DNA of 64,000 nucleotides from Nonomuraea sp. NEAU-A123 (GCF_018603905.1 NZ_JAHFZZ010000003.1:62001-126000), one strand, 5' to 3'; counted from the first letter of the stretch, positions 14,909 to 25,315 are shown. Notes: generated from the sequence alone by a model not told the origin. Translations and numbers: made by a program.

Positions 14909-15805
14909 ATGGAGTTGAACTCGCTCAGGCAGTTCCTGGTGGTGGCGCGGCTGGAGCACCTCAGCGGCGCGGCCGAGGAGCTTCGCGTCGCCCAGCCGTC
15001 GCTGAGCCGTACCATCGCCCGGCTGGAGAGCGAGCTGCGCACACCGCTGTTCGACCGGAGCGGCCGGCTGCGGCTGAATGACGCGGGCAAGCTCTTCCGC
15101 GACTACGTCGAACGCTCCCTGGGTGAGCTGGATGCGGGGCGGCGAGCCGTCGCCGAGGCCGTCAGCGAGGGTGTGGGCACCGTACGGCTTGCGTCGGAGA
15201 CCTTCCTCACGCTCACCGGGCCGCTGGCGGCCTTCAAACGAGCTCACCCGACCATTGAGGTCGAACTCCGCTGGATGGCGGCCGAGGACATGGGCCGTCA
15301 CCTGCGGGCCCAGGAGGTCGACCTGTGCGTCGCCTCCCAGCCGATCTCCGCTGAGGGCCTGGAGGCGGTCCAACTGCTCGATGAGGCGGTCGGCGTGGCC
15401 ACGCCGCTCGACCATCCGCTGGCGAGCCGTACGTCGGTGAGCATCGACGAGCTCACCGGCCAGCCCTTCGTCAGCGCCCGCAAAGGGCACTGGCAACGCC
15501 GCCTCCTGGACCGGCTCTTCGCCGCACGAGACCATACCCCGAAGATCGTCTGCGAGGTCGACGAGCCCAGCGCCATCGCGGCCCTGATCAGCGCGGGGCT
15601 CGGCATCGGTCTCGTCCCCTCCTTCGCCCGGACCGGCTCCACGCGGGTCCCCGCCGCCTGGGTCCCCGTCGACAGCCCTGACTGCCGACGCGCGGTCACC
15701 CTGTACTGGGGCGCTGGCAGCCACCTATCCACCGCCGCCCGCCTGATGCGCACCACGATCGCCGGCTGGAACTGGATCACCGGCGAGCCCCAGGAGAAGC
15801 GCTGA
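14909..15805 (+). CDS. LysR-family transcriptional regulator
   Basis: The 298-aa protein starts MELNSLRQFLVVARLEHLSG, with the LysR helix-turn-helix AAEELRVAQPSLSRTIARLE at about residues 21-40 and a periplasmic-binding-like effector domain after residue 90. GGAGG lies just upstream; the preceding ATG (14906) is an alternative start. The effector is unknown. Usual targets of such regulators are divergent genes, and the divergent neighbour here is a broken gene. A related control region lies beside the SnoaL/YceI operon 2.5 kb away, so that operon may be the real target (inference). Confidence 0.92.
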   Translation: MELNSLRQFLVVARLEHLSGAAEELRVAQPSLSRTIARLESELRTPLFDRSGRLRLNDAGKLFRDYVERSLGELDAGRRAVAEAVSEGVGTVRLASETFLTLTGPLAAFKRAHPTIEVELRWMAAEDMGRHLRAQEVDLCVASQPISAEGLEAVQLLDEAVGVATPLDHPLASRTSVSIDELTGQPFVSARKGHWQRRLLDRLFAARDHTPKIVCEVDEPSAIAALISAGLGIGLVPSFARTGSTRVPAAWVPVDSPDCRRAVTLYWGAGSHLSTAARLMRTTIAGWNWITGEPQEKR

Positions 15806-16033
15806 GGACGCGCTTCGTGATCGTCACATTGCCGGGTGTCCTGCCGGCGACGTCGACGATGTGAGGCGTGATCCGCTCACCACTTCGATCGGGCGGTGCG
15901 CGTGGCGACCAGTCCGCCGCCGTCGGTGGACACACCTGCCGTGCCCCGCCTCAAGCGTTGGCTGGCCGGGGCGCGTGAGGGGTGCTCGCGCTGCCCTGGC
16001 CTGGGGTTTGGCCTCCTTGGCCTGCCGTACAAA

Positions 16034-16130
16034 ATGGTCCGTCGTAGTCGTGGTCGAGTCGCAGGGCCTGGGCGGCCTTAGCGCCGGCCAGGCTCGCTCC
16101 GATGATGGCGATGCCGGGATCGGCGCTCAT
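16034..16130 (-). pseudogene. N-terminal fragment of an FAD-dependent ferredoxin reductase
   Basis: An ATG at 16130 opens MSADPGIAIIGASLAGAKAA and then QALRLDHDYDGPF, the FAD-binding Rossmann start of the rubredoxin/ferredoxin reductase family (GxSLAG form). After about 33 residues the resemblance stops, where the family continues with a VVLIGDE-like strand. The rest of the 400-aa enzyme is missing. The surrounding 455 bp (15806-16261) contains no intact gene. Confidence 0.6.
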
Positions 16131-16261
16131 GGCAATCAGCCCAGGCTCGACGAGGCGCTGGACCAGAGTGGCGATGTCCCGATCCCGCTCGGTCGAACCG
16201 CGGAATCGGACCACCACACGGTCGGTGGATGGGGGCCTTGCGGCTGCCCGTCCGGGTCGGG

Positions 16262-16825
16262 TCACTTCTGGAGAACGGCCTCGATCTCGAGGCTGATCGA
16301 CACCTTGTCACCGACTACGACGCCACCGGCCTCCATCGGGGTACTGATGTCAATGCCGAAGTCGCGCCGGTTGATCTCCGCGGTCGCGGAGAAGCCGGCC
16401 CGCTGTCCACCCCACTGGTCCGGGCCGAACCCGTTCACCTCGACGGCCAGCGGTACCTTCCGTGTGACGCCGTGCAACGTCAGCTCACCGTCGATGGCCC
16501 AACCGTCGCCGGTCTGGCGGATGCCGGTCGAGCGGTAGCTCATCGTCGGGTACTTCTCGATCTCGAGGTAGTCGGCGCTGCGAAGGTGGTTGTCACGTAT
16601 TTCGCTGCCGGTGTCGATGGACGCGAGGTCGATCGTCGCGGCCACCGACGAGCCCAGCAGGTCCTCGCTCGTGACGATCGTGACGTCGTAGCTGGTGAAC
16701 CGGCCACGCGTCTTGCTGATCACGAGATGACGGACAGTGAAAGCGATCTCGGAGTGCATCGGGTCGGCTTTCCAGGTGCCGACCAGATAGCCCGGGATGT
16801 CGACGGTCGCGGGGGCGGAGTTCAT
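16262..16825 (-). CDS. YceI family lipocalin-like protein
   Basis: The 187-aa protein starts MNSAPATVDIPGYLVGTWKA with an AAGGA Shine-Dalgarno four bases upstream; ATG 16837 is an alternative. The YceI domain is recognised from HSEIAFTVRHLVISKTRGRF, SADYLEIEKYP and LTLHGVTRKVPL. YceI proteins form a beta barrel that binds isoprenoid-type lipids. No signal peptide is present, so it acts in the cytoplasm. It lies 60 bases downstream of a SnoaL-like gene in the same direction, so the two are probably one transcript. Confidence 0.92.
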   Translation of the reverse strand: MNSAPATVDIPGYLVGTWKADPMHSEIAFTVRHLVISKTRGRFTSYDVTIVTSEDLLGSSVAATIDLASIDTGSEIRDNHLRSADYLEIEKYPTMSYRSTGIRQTGDGWAIDGELTLHGVTRKVPLAVEVNGFGPDQWGGQRAGFSATAEINRRDFGIDISTPMEAGGVVVGDKVSISLEIEAVLQK

Positions 16826-16885
16826 GGCTTCCTTCATGGGACGTGGTGCCGCGGCGACGCGGCGCAAGCGGGGTGGGTGGCGGGA

Positions 16886-17326
16886 TCAGGGCTCGAGGTC
16901 GACAACTCCCTTGCCGCTGGAGATGTCGAGCGGCACCGAGACCTGGTCGTGCACGATCAACCATGTGCTGTCGATCTTCTGGAGGCAGTACGTGACCCTG
17001 ACCCACATACCGCTCGTCGCCGTCCCGTCCTTCAGCGTGCCGCTGAGACGAGCGAACGCGTGCCCGAACGCCACATCATCGCCCACGGTGAGTGCCAGGT
17101 CGCGAACCTCATATGTCACACTCTCGAAGAACGTGAACACGGGAGCCCAGTTCTTGAGCTTCGCCTCGATCCCCACATGCTGGAGCGGCGGCTCGACGTC
17201 GAAGGACACGATGTCCGTCGCGTAAAGCCGCTTCAGACCCTCGAGATCCTTGCCTTGGAGCCCTTCGACGATCTTGTCGACGAGTTGGCGGATCTTGGCT
17301 TCATCTACCTCGCGTTGCGTAGGCAT
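16886..17326 (-). CDS. SnoaL/NTF2-like protein
   Basis: The 146-aa protein starts MPTQREVDEAKIRQLVDKIV and has the NTF2-like alpha+beta barrel pattern: LKRLYATDIVSFDVEPPLQH, FESVTYEVRDLALTVGDD, and the end STWLIVHDQVSVPLD. Such proteins can be cyclases, isomerases or binding proteins; catalytic residues cannot be assigned here. It is the promoter-proximal gene of a probable two-gene unit with YceI. A palindromic LysR-like operator lies 70 bases upstream at 17395-17412. Confidence 0.88.
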   Translation of the reverse strand: MPTQREVDEAKIRQLVDKIVEGLQGKDLEGLKRLYATDIVSFDVEPPLQHVGIEAKLKNWAPVFTFFESVTYEVRDLALTVGDDVAFGHAFARLSGTLKDGTATSGMWVRVTYCLQKIDSTWLIVHDQVSVPLDISSGKGVVDLEP

Positions 17327-17394
17327 CGCTACCCCAACCCTTCCCTTTGCGGTGAAATCTGGCTTCTCACACCTCCGACGCTATGCCTCAGAAG

Positions 17395-17412
17395 TTATCT
17401 TGTCTAAGATAA
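17395..17412. promoter_or_regulatory. Perfect LysR-type palindrome, copy B
   Basis: TTATCTTGTCTAAGATAA is a perfect 7-4-7 palindrome upstream of the SnoaL/YceI unit. From here to 17451 the sequence matches 14858-14914 at 40 of 57 positions without gaps, including the ATGATGG start region of the LysR gene. Beyond that no LysR frame survives. Confidence 0.6.
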
Positions 17413-17581
17413 ATATTGCTATGGTGTTATGCCCTGGGCGGCATGATGGCCCGGTGCGCGCGCGACCTCCGCTACACCCGCAGCGCCGACTGCGCGCGAA
17501 GCGTCGGCTGCCCCCCATCGACGGTGAACCGTACGCGGGTCGGGGCGGTTCCCCCGCCGCGCTGCGCCGGACAGCGGGCCG

Positions 17582-17707
17582 TTACCGGTCGTGCAGCACC
17601 TTGGCCAGGGCCTCGGCGATGTGGGCGGCGTTCGCGGGGTCGTCCATGCGCATGGCCTCCCAGACCATCATCAACATGGCCACGCCCACCAAAGCGATCA
17701 GTCGTCA
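17582..17707 (-). pseudogene. C-terminal fragment resembling a TetR-family regulator
   Basis: The frame reads RLIALVGVAMLMMVWEAMRM and then DDPANAAHIAEALAKVLHDR before a stop, which looks like the last two helices of a TetR-family ligand-binding domain. A stop codon lies directly upstream and the helix-turn-helix part is absent. It is a relic within the 15.8-17.9 kb region that also holds other fragments. The family call is moderate because only 40 residues remain. Confidence 0.45.
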
Positions 17708-17863
17708 GATCGTCGAGACGGTCGACTTGGACAATCACCGTGCTGAGAGCGGCGCCGGCGGCACGCTCCCCTTGTGGGATTGACTCGGTGGAAACGGGTG
17801 ATCTCTGGGGCCGCCGCTGGTGCCTGTTGATCTATGCGTTCGCCGGTCCTGGTGGTGGCGTGG

Positions 17864-18814
17864 TCACAGGGACGCGAGGACGCGGACGCGGTCGGCGATG
17901 ACGCGGCGGGCGGCGGCGGTGTTGAAGGCGATGAAGTCGAACTCGTGCGGGACACCGGGATGGAGGTGGAACTCGACCGGGACGCCGGCCTGGCCGAGGC
18001 GCAGGGCGTAGGTGAGGTCCTCGTCGCGGAAGATGTCGAGCTGGCCGACCTCGATATAGGCGGGCGGCAGCCCGGCCGGGTCGGCGACGCGCGCGGGGGC
18101 GGCGTAGGCAGGGGTGTCCGGGCCGCCGGCGGCGTCGCCGAGCAGGGCTTGCCAGCCGGTGCGGTTGTCGTCCCACGACCACACGGCGAACGGAGCGAGC
18201 TGCGGGTCGGGGGTCAGCGTGCGGTCATCCAGCATCGGCATGACGAGGATCTGCTTGGCGATGGCCGGGCCCTTGCGGTCGCGGGCCAGGATCGAGACCG
18301 CGGCGGCCAGGCCGCCGCCGGCGCTGTCGCCGAAGACACCGATGCGAGCCGGGTCGACGCGCAGGTCGGCGGCGTGCTCATGCAGCCAGACCAGGGCGGC
18401 ATGGACGTCTTCGACCGGGACCGGATAGGGGTGCTCGGGGGCGAGCCGGTAGTCGACCGACAGGATCGGGGTGCCGCTGGCCGATACGTACCGGGAGACC
18501 AACCCGTCGAACAGGCCGACGTTGCCGACGATCATCCCGCCGCCGTGCAGGTAGAGCGCGGCGGGGCCGGGCTCGCCGGAGGCGTCCTTGCGGGCGTACC
18601 AGCGCAGCAGGATCGTCGCGCCATCGGCGGTGGTCAGCTCGTGGTCGGTGATCGTGACGTCGTCCGGGAACGGCTGGGCGGTGTCGCCGTAACGGAAGAT
18701 GCCCTCCAGCGTGGCGCGGCGGGCGGCGACGTCCCCGACCGGCGGAGGCGTGCTGTCGGCGTCAGCGAAGGGGGCGAGGGCTTCGGCGACCTCGGGGTCA
18801 AGAGTGAAGGACAT
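17864..18814 (-). CDS. Alpha/beta hydrolase, HSL-family esterase
   Basis: The 316-aa protein has the hormone-sensitive lipase family signature LYLHGGGMIVG (oxyanion hole) near residue 88, the nucleophile elbow FGDSAGGGLA near residue 165, and the C-terminal Asp and His in GQLDIFRDED and HPGVPHEFDF. It is a cytoplasmic serine esterase that acts on short acyl esters; the natural substrate is unknown. AGGAG precedes the ATG. It is in the same direction as the truncated oxidoreductase upstream, 115 bp away, and may belong to the same MarR-controlled unit. Confidence 0.93.
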   Translation of the reverse strand: MSFTLDPEVAEALAPFADADSTPPPVGDVAARRATLEGIFRYGDTAQPFPDDVTITDHELTTADGATILLRWYARKDASGEPGPAALYLHGGGMIVGNVGLFDGLVSRYVSASGTPILSVDYRLAPEHPYPVPVEDVHAALVWLHEHAADLRVDPARIGVFGDSAGGGLAAAVSILARDRKGPAIAKQILVMPMLDDRTLTPDPQLAPFAVWSWDDNRTGWQALLGDAAGGPDTPAYAAPARVADPAGLPPAYIEVGQLDIFRDEDLTYALRLGQAGVPVEFHLHPGVPHEFDFIAFNTAAARRVIADRVRVLASL

Positions 18815-18928
18815 GACGGCTCTCCTTTGTGAACGGGCGATTTTGCGAACGGGCGATGTGCTCGCGGTGGATGGTGTGTCCGGGGACGGACCCGGCGGTT
18901 GCCGGGACGGGTCGCGGAGGTCAGGGAG

Positions 18929-19348
18929 TCAGGACGGTCTTGTCGGCCAGCCGGCCGCCAGCCCGACCGAGGGCAGCGCCGCGGCGTCGGCGAGCTCGCC
19001 CGTGCGGGGAGCGGCGGCCAGCGCCTCGGCGGGCGCGGCGACGTACTCGGCGGCCGCGCCGGGCGCGGCCGGCGGCAGGAACGCCACCACCGCGTCCCCG
19101 GCGCTCCAGCCGCGCACGCCCTCGCCTACCTCGGCGACGACGCCGGCCACGTCGTAGCTCGGAACGTGCGGGAGTGCCACCGGGAACACCTGTTGCAGCA
19201 AACCCGCCCGGATCGCGGCATCCAAGAGGTTGAACGCGGTGCCGGCCACCCGCACCACCACCTGCCCCGCACCGGCCACCGGACGGTCCGCCTCCTCGTA
19301 GACCAGGACGTCGCTGTCGCCGTAGGAGTGGTAACGCACTGCCTTCAT
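18929..19348 (-). pseudogene. Truncated MDR-family quinone oxidoreductase
   Basis: GGAGG precedes the ATG of MKAVRYHSYGDSDVLVYEEA, a typical zinc-independent alcohol dehydrogenase/quinone reductase start, followed by HVPSYDVAGVVAEVGEGV and GDAVVAF. The frame stops after 139 residues at ALPSVGLAAGWPTRPS, just where the catalytic-domain linker leads into the NADPH-binding Rossmann domain; full-length members are about 310 aa. The cofactor domain is absent, so the product cannot be a normal enzyme. It is divergent from a MarR gene with paired operators between them. Confidence 0.75.
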
Positions 19349-19361
19349 GTTCGCTCCTCCA

Positions 19362-19414
19362 ATGCTTCGAAGTTGAAGCATATGGAGACTCTAATCTGCT
19401 TCGACTTCGAAGCA
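19362..19414. promoter_or_regulatory. Paired palindromic MarR operators
   Basis: ATGCTTCgaagttGAAGCAT (19362-19381) and TGCTTCGActTCGAAGCA (19397-19414) share the GCTTCGA half-site, and their centres are 34 bp apart. They lie between the truncated oxidoreductase and the MarR gene, so both directions are probably repressed by that MarR protein. Confidence 0.75.
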
Positions 19415-19477
19415 ATAGCCCTCGGATAGGTGACGCTCGTCACAACGCTTTGAATTCGCAACATGTAGCGTGAAGGA

Positions 19478-20014
19478 ATGACTGACAGCCAGCCCGACGC
19501 CGAGGGCATCCAGCCGCTCGACCCCGCCCAGCTGGGCGCCTACTTCGTGCTCATGGAAGCCGTCAGCCTGCTCCAGCACCAGGTCGAACAGCAGCTACGC
19601 GCCGAGGGCGGCATCACCTACGTTCAGTTCCAGTTGCTGGCCCGCCTTGCCCACGGTCATGGCCCACTGACCATGACCGAACTGGCCGACGGCGTCGTCT
19701 ACAGCCGCAGCGGCCTGACCTACCAGGCCGGCCTGCTGGAGAAGGCCGGCCTCATCACCCGCGGCCCCAATCCCGACGACGAGCGCGCCACCCTGGTCAC
19801 GATCACCGGCAACGGCCGGGCTCTCGTCGACCGCGTCCTGCCCGGCCACGTCCAGGTCACCCGCCGGCTGCTGTTCGACCCCCTGGCCAATGACGACCTG
19901 CACCATCTCGGCGACATCATGACCCGCGTACGCGACCACATGCGCGCCCTGCCACCCCGCTCCGCCGCCCCCCGCAAAGGCCACACCACTCCCGCGGCCC
20001 CGACCGCGTCGTAA
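19478..20014 (+). CDS. MarR-family transcriptional regulator
   Basis: The 178-aa protein has the MarR winged helix: FQLLARLAHGHGPLTMTELA leads into the recognition helix around SRSGLTYQAGLLEKAGLITR, then the wing NPDDERATLVTIT. The C-terminal dimerisation helix precedes a flexible Ala/Pro/Arg tail. It is divergent from the oxidoreductase fragment, with two palindromes in the shared promoter that are its likely targets. GAAGGA abuts the ATG, an unusually short spacing. The ligand is unknown. Confidence 0.92.
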   Translation: MTDSQPDAEGIQPLDPAQLGAYFVLMEAVSLLQHQVEQQLRAEGGITYVQFQLLARLAHGHGPLTMTELADGVVYSRSGLTYQAGLLEKAGLITRGPNPDDERATLVTITGNGRALVDRVLPGHVQVTRRLLFDPLANDDLHHLGDIMTRVRDHMRALPPRSAAPRKGHTTPAAPTAS

Positions 20015-20298
20015 CCGGTCACGCTGTACGTCTCGGCGATGACCGCGCGGTCGGTCGACGGGAACGACGCACAAGGCTGAAGGCCCAGACGACACCCGGG
20101 CGTCACTCGCCTTGCGCCCGGGGACACAAGCGGATCTACCGAGCGGATGGCCATCTTGAGAATGCTGAGGCCGCGCGGGTCCCGCGAGTCGCGACGTGGG
20201 CCCCGGCGCCCAGGCCGTCTGGAACTTCGACGCCCCGCAGTAATCCTCTCCCCGACACCGGCCGGGCGTCGTGGTCCGGGCCTCGGTCGTGCTCTGGT

Positions 20299-21804
20299 TC
20301 AGCGTCGGCCGCGGCGGGCGGTGCCGAAGATGGATCTGACGATCTCCCGGCCGAGGGCGGATGCCGCCGACCGGGCCAGGGAGCGGAACTCCTTCGACTC
20401 CAATACGGAATGCTGCGGTTCGGGTTCCGGCTCTCTGCGCCTTTCCGGCTCGCGGGGGGCTGCGGGAGTGGGGACTGCGGGAGTCTGGGCGGCCAGCTTT
20501 GTGGCCAGGATCTCGTAGGCCGACTCGCGGTCGATCGCCGTGCCGTACTTCTGCTGAAGTGGCGAAGCGGCGATGGCGCCCTGGATCACGTCCGGGCTCG
20601 ACGGCGCCATGAGCGTCTGGGGGGCACGCAGACGCGTCCAGGCCACCGGGGTCGGCGCGCCCGTCTCCGACAGGACCGTGACGACGGCCTCGCCGATACC
20701 GAGCTCGGTGAGCAGGCGCTTCAGGTCGTAGGAGGACTCGGGGAACGTCGACACGGTGGCCTTGAGCGCCTTGGCGTCCTGGGGGGTGAAGGCGCGCAGG
20801 GCGTGCTGCACGCGCGCGCCGAGCTGAGCCAGTACGTCGGCCGGCACGTCCTTCGGTGTCTGGGTGACGAAGAACACGCCCAAGCCCTTCGACCGGATCA
20901 GCCGCACGGTCTGGGTGATCGACTGCAGGAACGCCTTGGACGCGTCGTCGAACAGCAGATGCGCCTCGTCGAAGAAGAACACGAGCTTCGGCTTGTCGAC
21001 ATCGCCCACCTCGGGAAGCACATTGAAGAGATCGGCGAGGAGCCACATCAGGAAGGTGGAGAAGAGCTGCGGCCGGTCCTGTACGGCGGGCAGCTCGAGA
21101 ACGGAGATCATCCCACGGCCGTCCTGCGTCACCCGGATCAGGTCACGCACGTCGAACTCCGGCTCGCCGAAGAACGCCCCCGCCCCCTGCGCCTCGAAGT
21201 TGGTCAACGCGCGGAGGATGACCCCCGCCGTCGAGGCTGACAGCCCGCCGATCCCGTTCAGCGCCTCCGGTGTGGTGGTCAGATACCGGATGACCGCGAT
21301 CAGGTCCTTGAGGTCCAGCAGGGGCATTCCCTGCTTGTCGGCGAAATAGAAGATCAGCCCGAGCGACGACTCCTGCGTCTCGTTGAGTCCGAGGACCTTG
21401 GAGAGCAAGGTAGGCCCGAAGGCGGTCATGGTGGCGCGGATCGGGACGCCGGACCCCAGACCGCCCAGGGAGAGGAACTCCACCGGATAGGCCGTAGGCT
21501 GCCACGTCTGCCCCACCTCGGCGGCACGCTGGGTGACGCGCTCGGAGACGGTACCCGGCGAGGCGAGCCCCGACAGGTCGCCCTTGATGTCGGCGAGGAA
21601 GATCGGAACACCCTGGGCGGCGAGCTGCTCCGCCATGAGCTGGAGGGTCTTGGTCTTGCCGGTTCCGGTGGCGCCGGCCACCAGTCCGTGCCGGTTCAGC
21701 ATGCTCAGGGGGATCCGGATCTGCTCCGTGGGGCCGGGGGTGCCGTCCTCACGTACCAAGGCCCCGAGTTCCAGCGCGGGTCCCTCGAAGTCGTACCCCT
21801 TCAT
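20299..21804 (-). CDS. HerA-like helicase/ATPase domain protein (DUF853, YjgR type)
   Basis: From ATG 21804 the protein is 501 aa. It has a Walker A GATGTGKT in VAGATGTGKTKTLQLMAEQL, FLADIKGDLSGLA, a Walker B region KLVFFFDEAHLLFDDA, and a C-terminal SETGAPTPVAWTRLRAPQ segment. This is the DUF853 branch of HerA/FtsK-like ATPases. An Arg-rich tail ends the protein. Upstream GTG codons at 21810/21813 or TTG 21834 could also serve as starts; GGGGAG sits ahead of all but the TTG. Its biological role is not defined. It is divergent from a methyltransferase gene. Confidence 0.9.
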   Translation of the reverse strand: MKGYDFEGPALELGALVREDGTPGPTEQIRIPLSMLNRHGLVAGATGTGKTKTLQLMAEQLAAQGVPIFLADIKGDLSGLASPGTVSERVTQRAAEVGQTWQPTAYPVEFLSLGGLGSGVPIRATMTAFGPTLLSKVLGLNETQESSLGLIFYFADKQGMPLLDLKDLIAVIRYLTTTPEALNGIGGLSASTAGVILRALTNFEAQGAGAFFGEPEFDVRDLIRVTQDGRGMISVLELPAVQDRPQLFSTFLMWLLADLFNVLPEVGDVDKPKLVFFFDEAHLLFDDASKAFLQSITQTVRLIRSKGLGVFFVTQTPKDVPADVLAQLGARVQHALRAFTPQDAKALKATVSTFPESSYDLKRLLTELGIGEAVVTVLSETGAPTPVAWTRLRAPQTLMAPSSPDVIQGAIAASPLQQKYGTAIDRESAYEILATKLAAQTPAVPTPAAPREPERRREPEPEPQHSVLESKEFRSLARSAASALGREIVRSIFGTARRGRR

Positions 21805-21957
21805 CTGCACCACATCTCCCCGTTTGCTGTCCAATGGGTAAGCGCGACCTCCCAGACACCCGCCTTCTTACTACCCACCGTGACGCGTCGGTCGCAAAAG
21901 ATGACCAAAGCGGCATCCTTCCAGTACCGGCCGATGGCCACGGCATACCGTTGCCGG

Positions 21958-22689
21958 ATGGCCGACGATATTTTCGAGCATCCGCGGCTGGCCGCGGTCT
22001 ACGACGCGCTCGACCCCGATCGCAGTGACTTAGACGTGTACGTCGCCATCGCTGAGAAGCTCGGCGCGCGTAGCGTGCTGGATGTGGGGTGCGGGACGGG
22101 TGAGTTCGCGCTGCTTCTGGCTGGTCGCGGGGTCACCGTCATAGGTGTTGACCCGGCCGGCGCTTCGCTCGATGTCGCGCGGGCCAAGCCGAGCAGTGAA
22201 CGGGTGCGCTGGATCCATGGTGACGCGACAACCCTGCCCTCGATCCAGGTTGATCTTGCCACCATGACCGGAAATGTCGCCCAAGCCATCGTTGACCAGC
22301 GGGATTGGGAGGGGACGTTGCGTGGGGTCCATGACGCGTTGCGGCCCGGTGGGCGGCTCGTGTTCGAGACCCGCGATCCGGCGAAACGGGCCTGGCGGGA
22401 GTGGAATCGCGCCGCTTCGTACCAGGTCACCGAGATTCCGGGCGTCGGCGCGGTGGAGACGTGGTCCGAGGTGATCGACGTCAGCGGGCCGCTGGTGACG
22501 TTCCGGGGGACGTGGGTGTTCGCTTCGGACGGGCAAGTGCTGACGTCGGATTCGACACTGCGCTTCCGCGAGCGTGACGAGGTCGAAGCGTCGCTGGTCA
22601 CGCATGGGTACGCGGTGGAAGAAGTACGTGATGCGCCCGACCGGCCCGGTCTGGAGTTCGTGTTCTTCGCGCTGCGGCCAGAGGAATGA
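21958..22689 (+). CDS. Class I SAM-dependent methyltransferase
   Basis: The 243-aa protein starts MADDIFEHPRLAAVYDALDP. Motif I is VLDVGCGTGEFALLLAGRG, motif II is VIGVDPAGASLDVAR, and the LRPGGRLVFETRDP segment marks the class I Rossmann methyltransferase fold. A small beta-rich insertion follows. The acceptor is unknown. The open frame continues far upstream but opposes the start region of the HerA-like gene, so the ATG at 21958 is preferred. Confidence 0.9.
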   Translation: MADDIFEHPRLAAVYDALDPDRSDLDVYVAIAEKLGARSVLDVGCGTGEFALLLAGRGVTVIGVDPAGASLDVARAKPSSERVRWIHGDATTLPSIQVDLATMTGNVAQAIVDQRDWEGTLRGVHDALRPGGRLVFETRDPAKRAWREWNRAASYQVTEIPGVGAVETWSEVIDVSGPLVTFRGTWVFASDGQVLTSDSTLRFRERDEVEASLVTHGYAVEEVRDAPDRPGLEFVFFALRPEE

Positions 22690-22698
22690 GAGCGGGTT

Positions 22699-23091
22699 TC
22701 AGTCTCCTTCGGATGCGAAGAGGCTCCTGCACAACCGCGCCCTGAACCCCTCGAACCGGAGGCAGGGCGATCGGTGCGCCGTGCGATGCTTGGCGCTCTT
22801 CAGGCGATGTTTCAGCTCGGGCACCGGACGGGAGACGGGCTTGGGCACTGGGGGCCCCGTCGCCGGCGACGGGAGTGACGGAGAGGCCGGTGCGGCGGTC
22901 AGAGCCGTCGTGACCGACATGGCCGCCACACGTTGCTGGGCCGGCGGCTGAGGGTCCTGGGTGGTTCGTCCCACCAAGTAGCCGAAGCCCACGGCTCCAG
23001 TGAGCGCGAGCGCAACCCACCCTGCTCTCCGCCTCCGTCGCGGCGCGGATGGTGTTCTGCGGATGAACGCCGACGGCGGAAGCATGCTCAT
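22699..23091 (-). CDS. Small membrane-anchored protein, unknown function
   Basis: The 130-aa protein starts MSMLPPSAFIRRTPSAPRRRRR, then one transmembrane helix (AGWVALALTGAVGFGYLVGR). A Pro/Ala/Ser-rich external linker and a basic C-terminus with two cysteines (RSPCLRFEGFRARLCRSLF) follow. The topology is cytoplasmic N-terminus with the rest outside, by the positive-inside rule. GTG 23097 is an alternative start. It converges on the methyltransferase gene and lies in the same direction as the upstream chitinase gene. No family is recognised. Confidence 0.65.
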   Translation of the reverse strand: MSMLPPSAFIRRTPSAPRRRRRAGWVALALTGAVGFGYLVGRTTQDPQPPAQQRVAAMSVTTALTAAPASPSLPSPATGPPVPKPVSRPVPELKHRLKSAKHRTAHRSPCLRFEGFRARLCRSLFASEGD

Positions 23092-23150
23092 CGTCACCGC
23101 TTCAAGATTTCCGCTCAGATCCCAGGTCAACCCTCCAATCAGGGGCGAAA

Positions 23151-23177
23151 GGCCGGCCCCGCGGTGCGGGGCCGGCC
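23151..23177 (-). terminator. Chitinase terminator
   Basis: A perfect 12-bp GC-only stem (23151-23162 and 23166-23177) with a 3-base loop, followed on the - strand by TTTCG, 28 bases past the chitinase stop. Confidence 0.8.
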
Positions 23178-23205
23178 CGGGCGAGGACTCGTCAGGGGGA
23201 GGTGA

Positions 23206-25140
<1,935 letters not shown>

Positions 25141-25184
25141 AGTGTTCCGACCTCCGGCGGGTTTGGGGGGTGGATGGGAGGTCC

Positions 25185-25214
25185 GACAGGAAATTTATAG
25201 TAAAGTTTCCTGTC
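25185..25214. promoter_or_regulatory. Palindromic operator candidate upstream of chitinase
   Basis: GACAGGAAA (25185-25193) and TTTCCTGTC (25206-25214) form a perfect inverted repeat with a 12-bp AT-rich centre, 45 bases before the start codon. TTGACA overlaps the outer arm on the - strand. It differs from the Streptomyces DasR consensus. Confidence 0.55.
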
Positions 25215-25278
25215 AATTATGAGACGACGCTAGCTTCTGCCTGCGGGACCGTCAATATGTGATCGTGAAATCGAAAAA

Positions 25279-25303
25279 CTCGCCCCGAGATCCTCGGGGC
25301 GAG
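25279..25303 (-). terminator. Rho-independent terminator of the ECF sigma operon
   Basis: A perfect 10-bp stem (25279-25288 and 25294-25303) with a 5-base loop is followed on the - strand by TTTTTCG. It lies 12 bases after the last gene of the operon. Confidence 0.9.
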
Positions 25304-25315
25304 TGGGTGTCGCGG

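Noticed and set aside
20015..20298. Possible coding remnant ending GAQAVWNFDAPQ
   Set aside because: Only about 24 codons are open, with no start site or family resemblance strong enough to call.
19595..21046. Long minus-strand open frame of 483 aa
   Set aside because: It is a shadow of the MarR gene and the HerA-like ATPase in another frame; composition is Arg/Gly-rich and no domain is seen.
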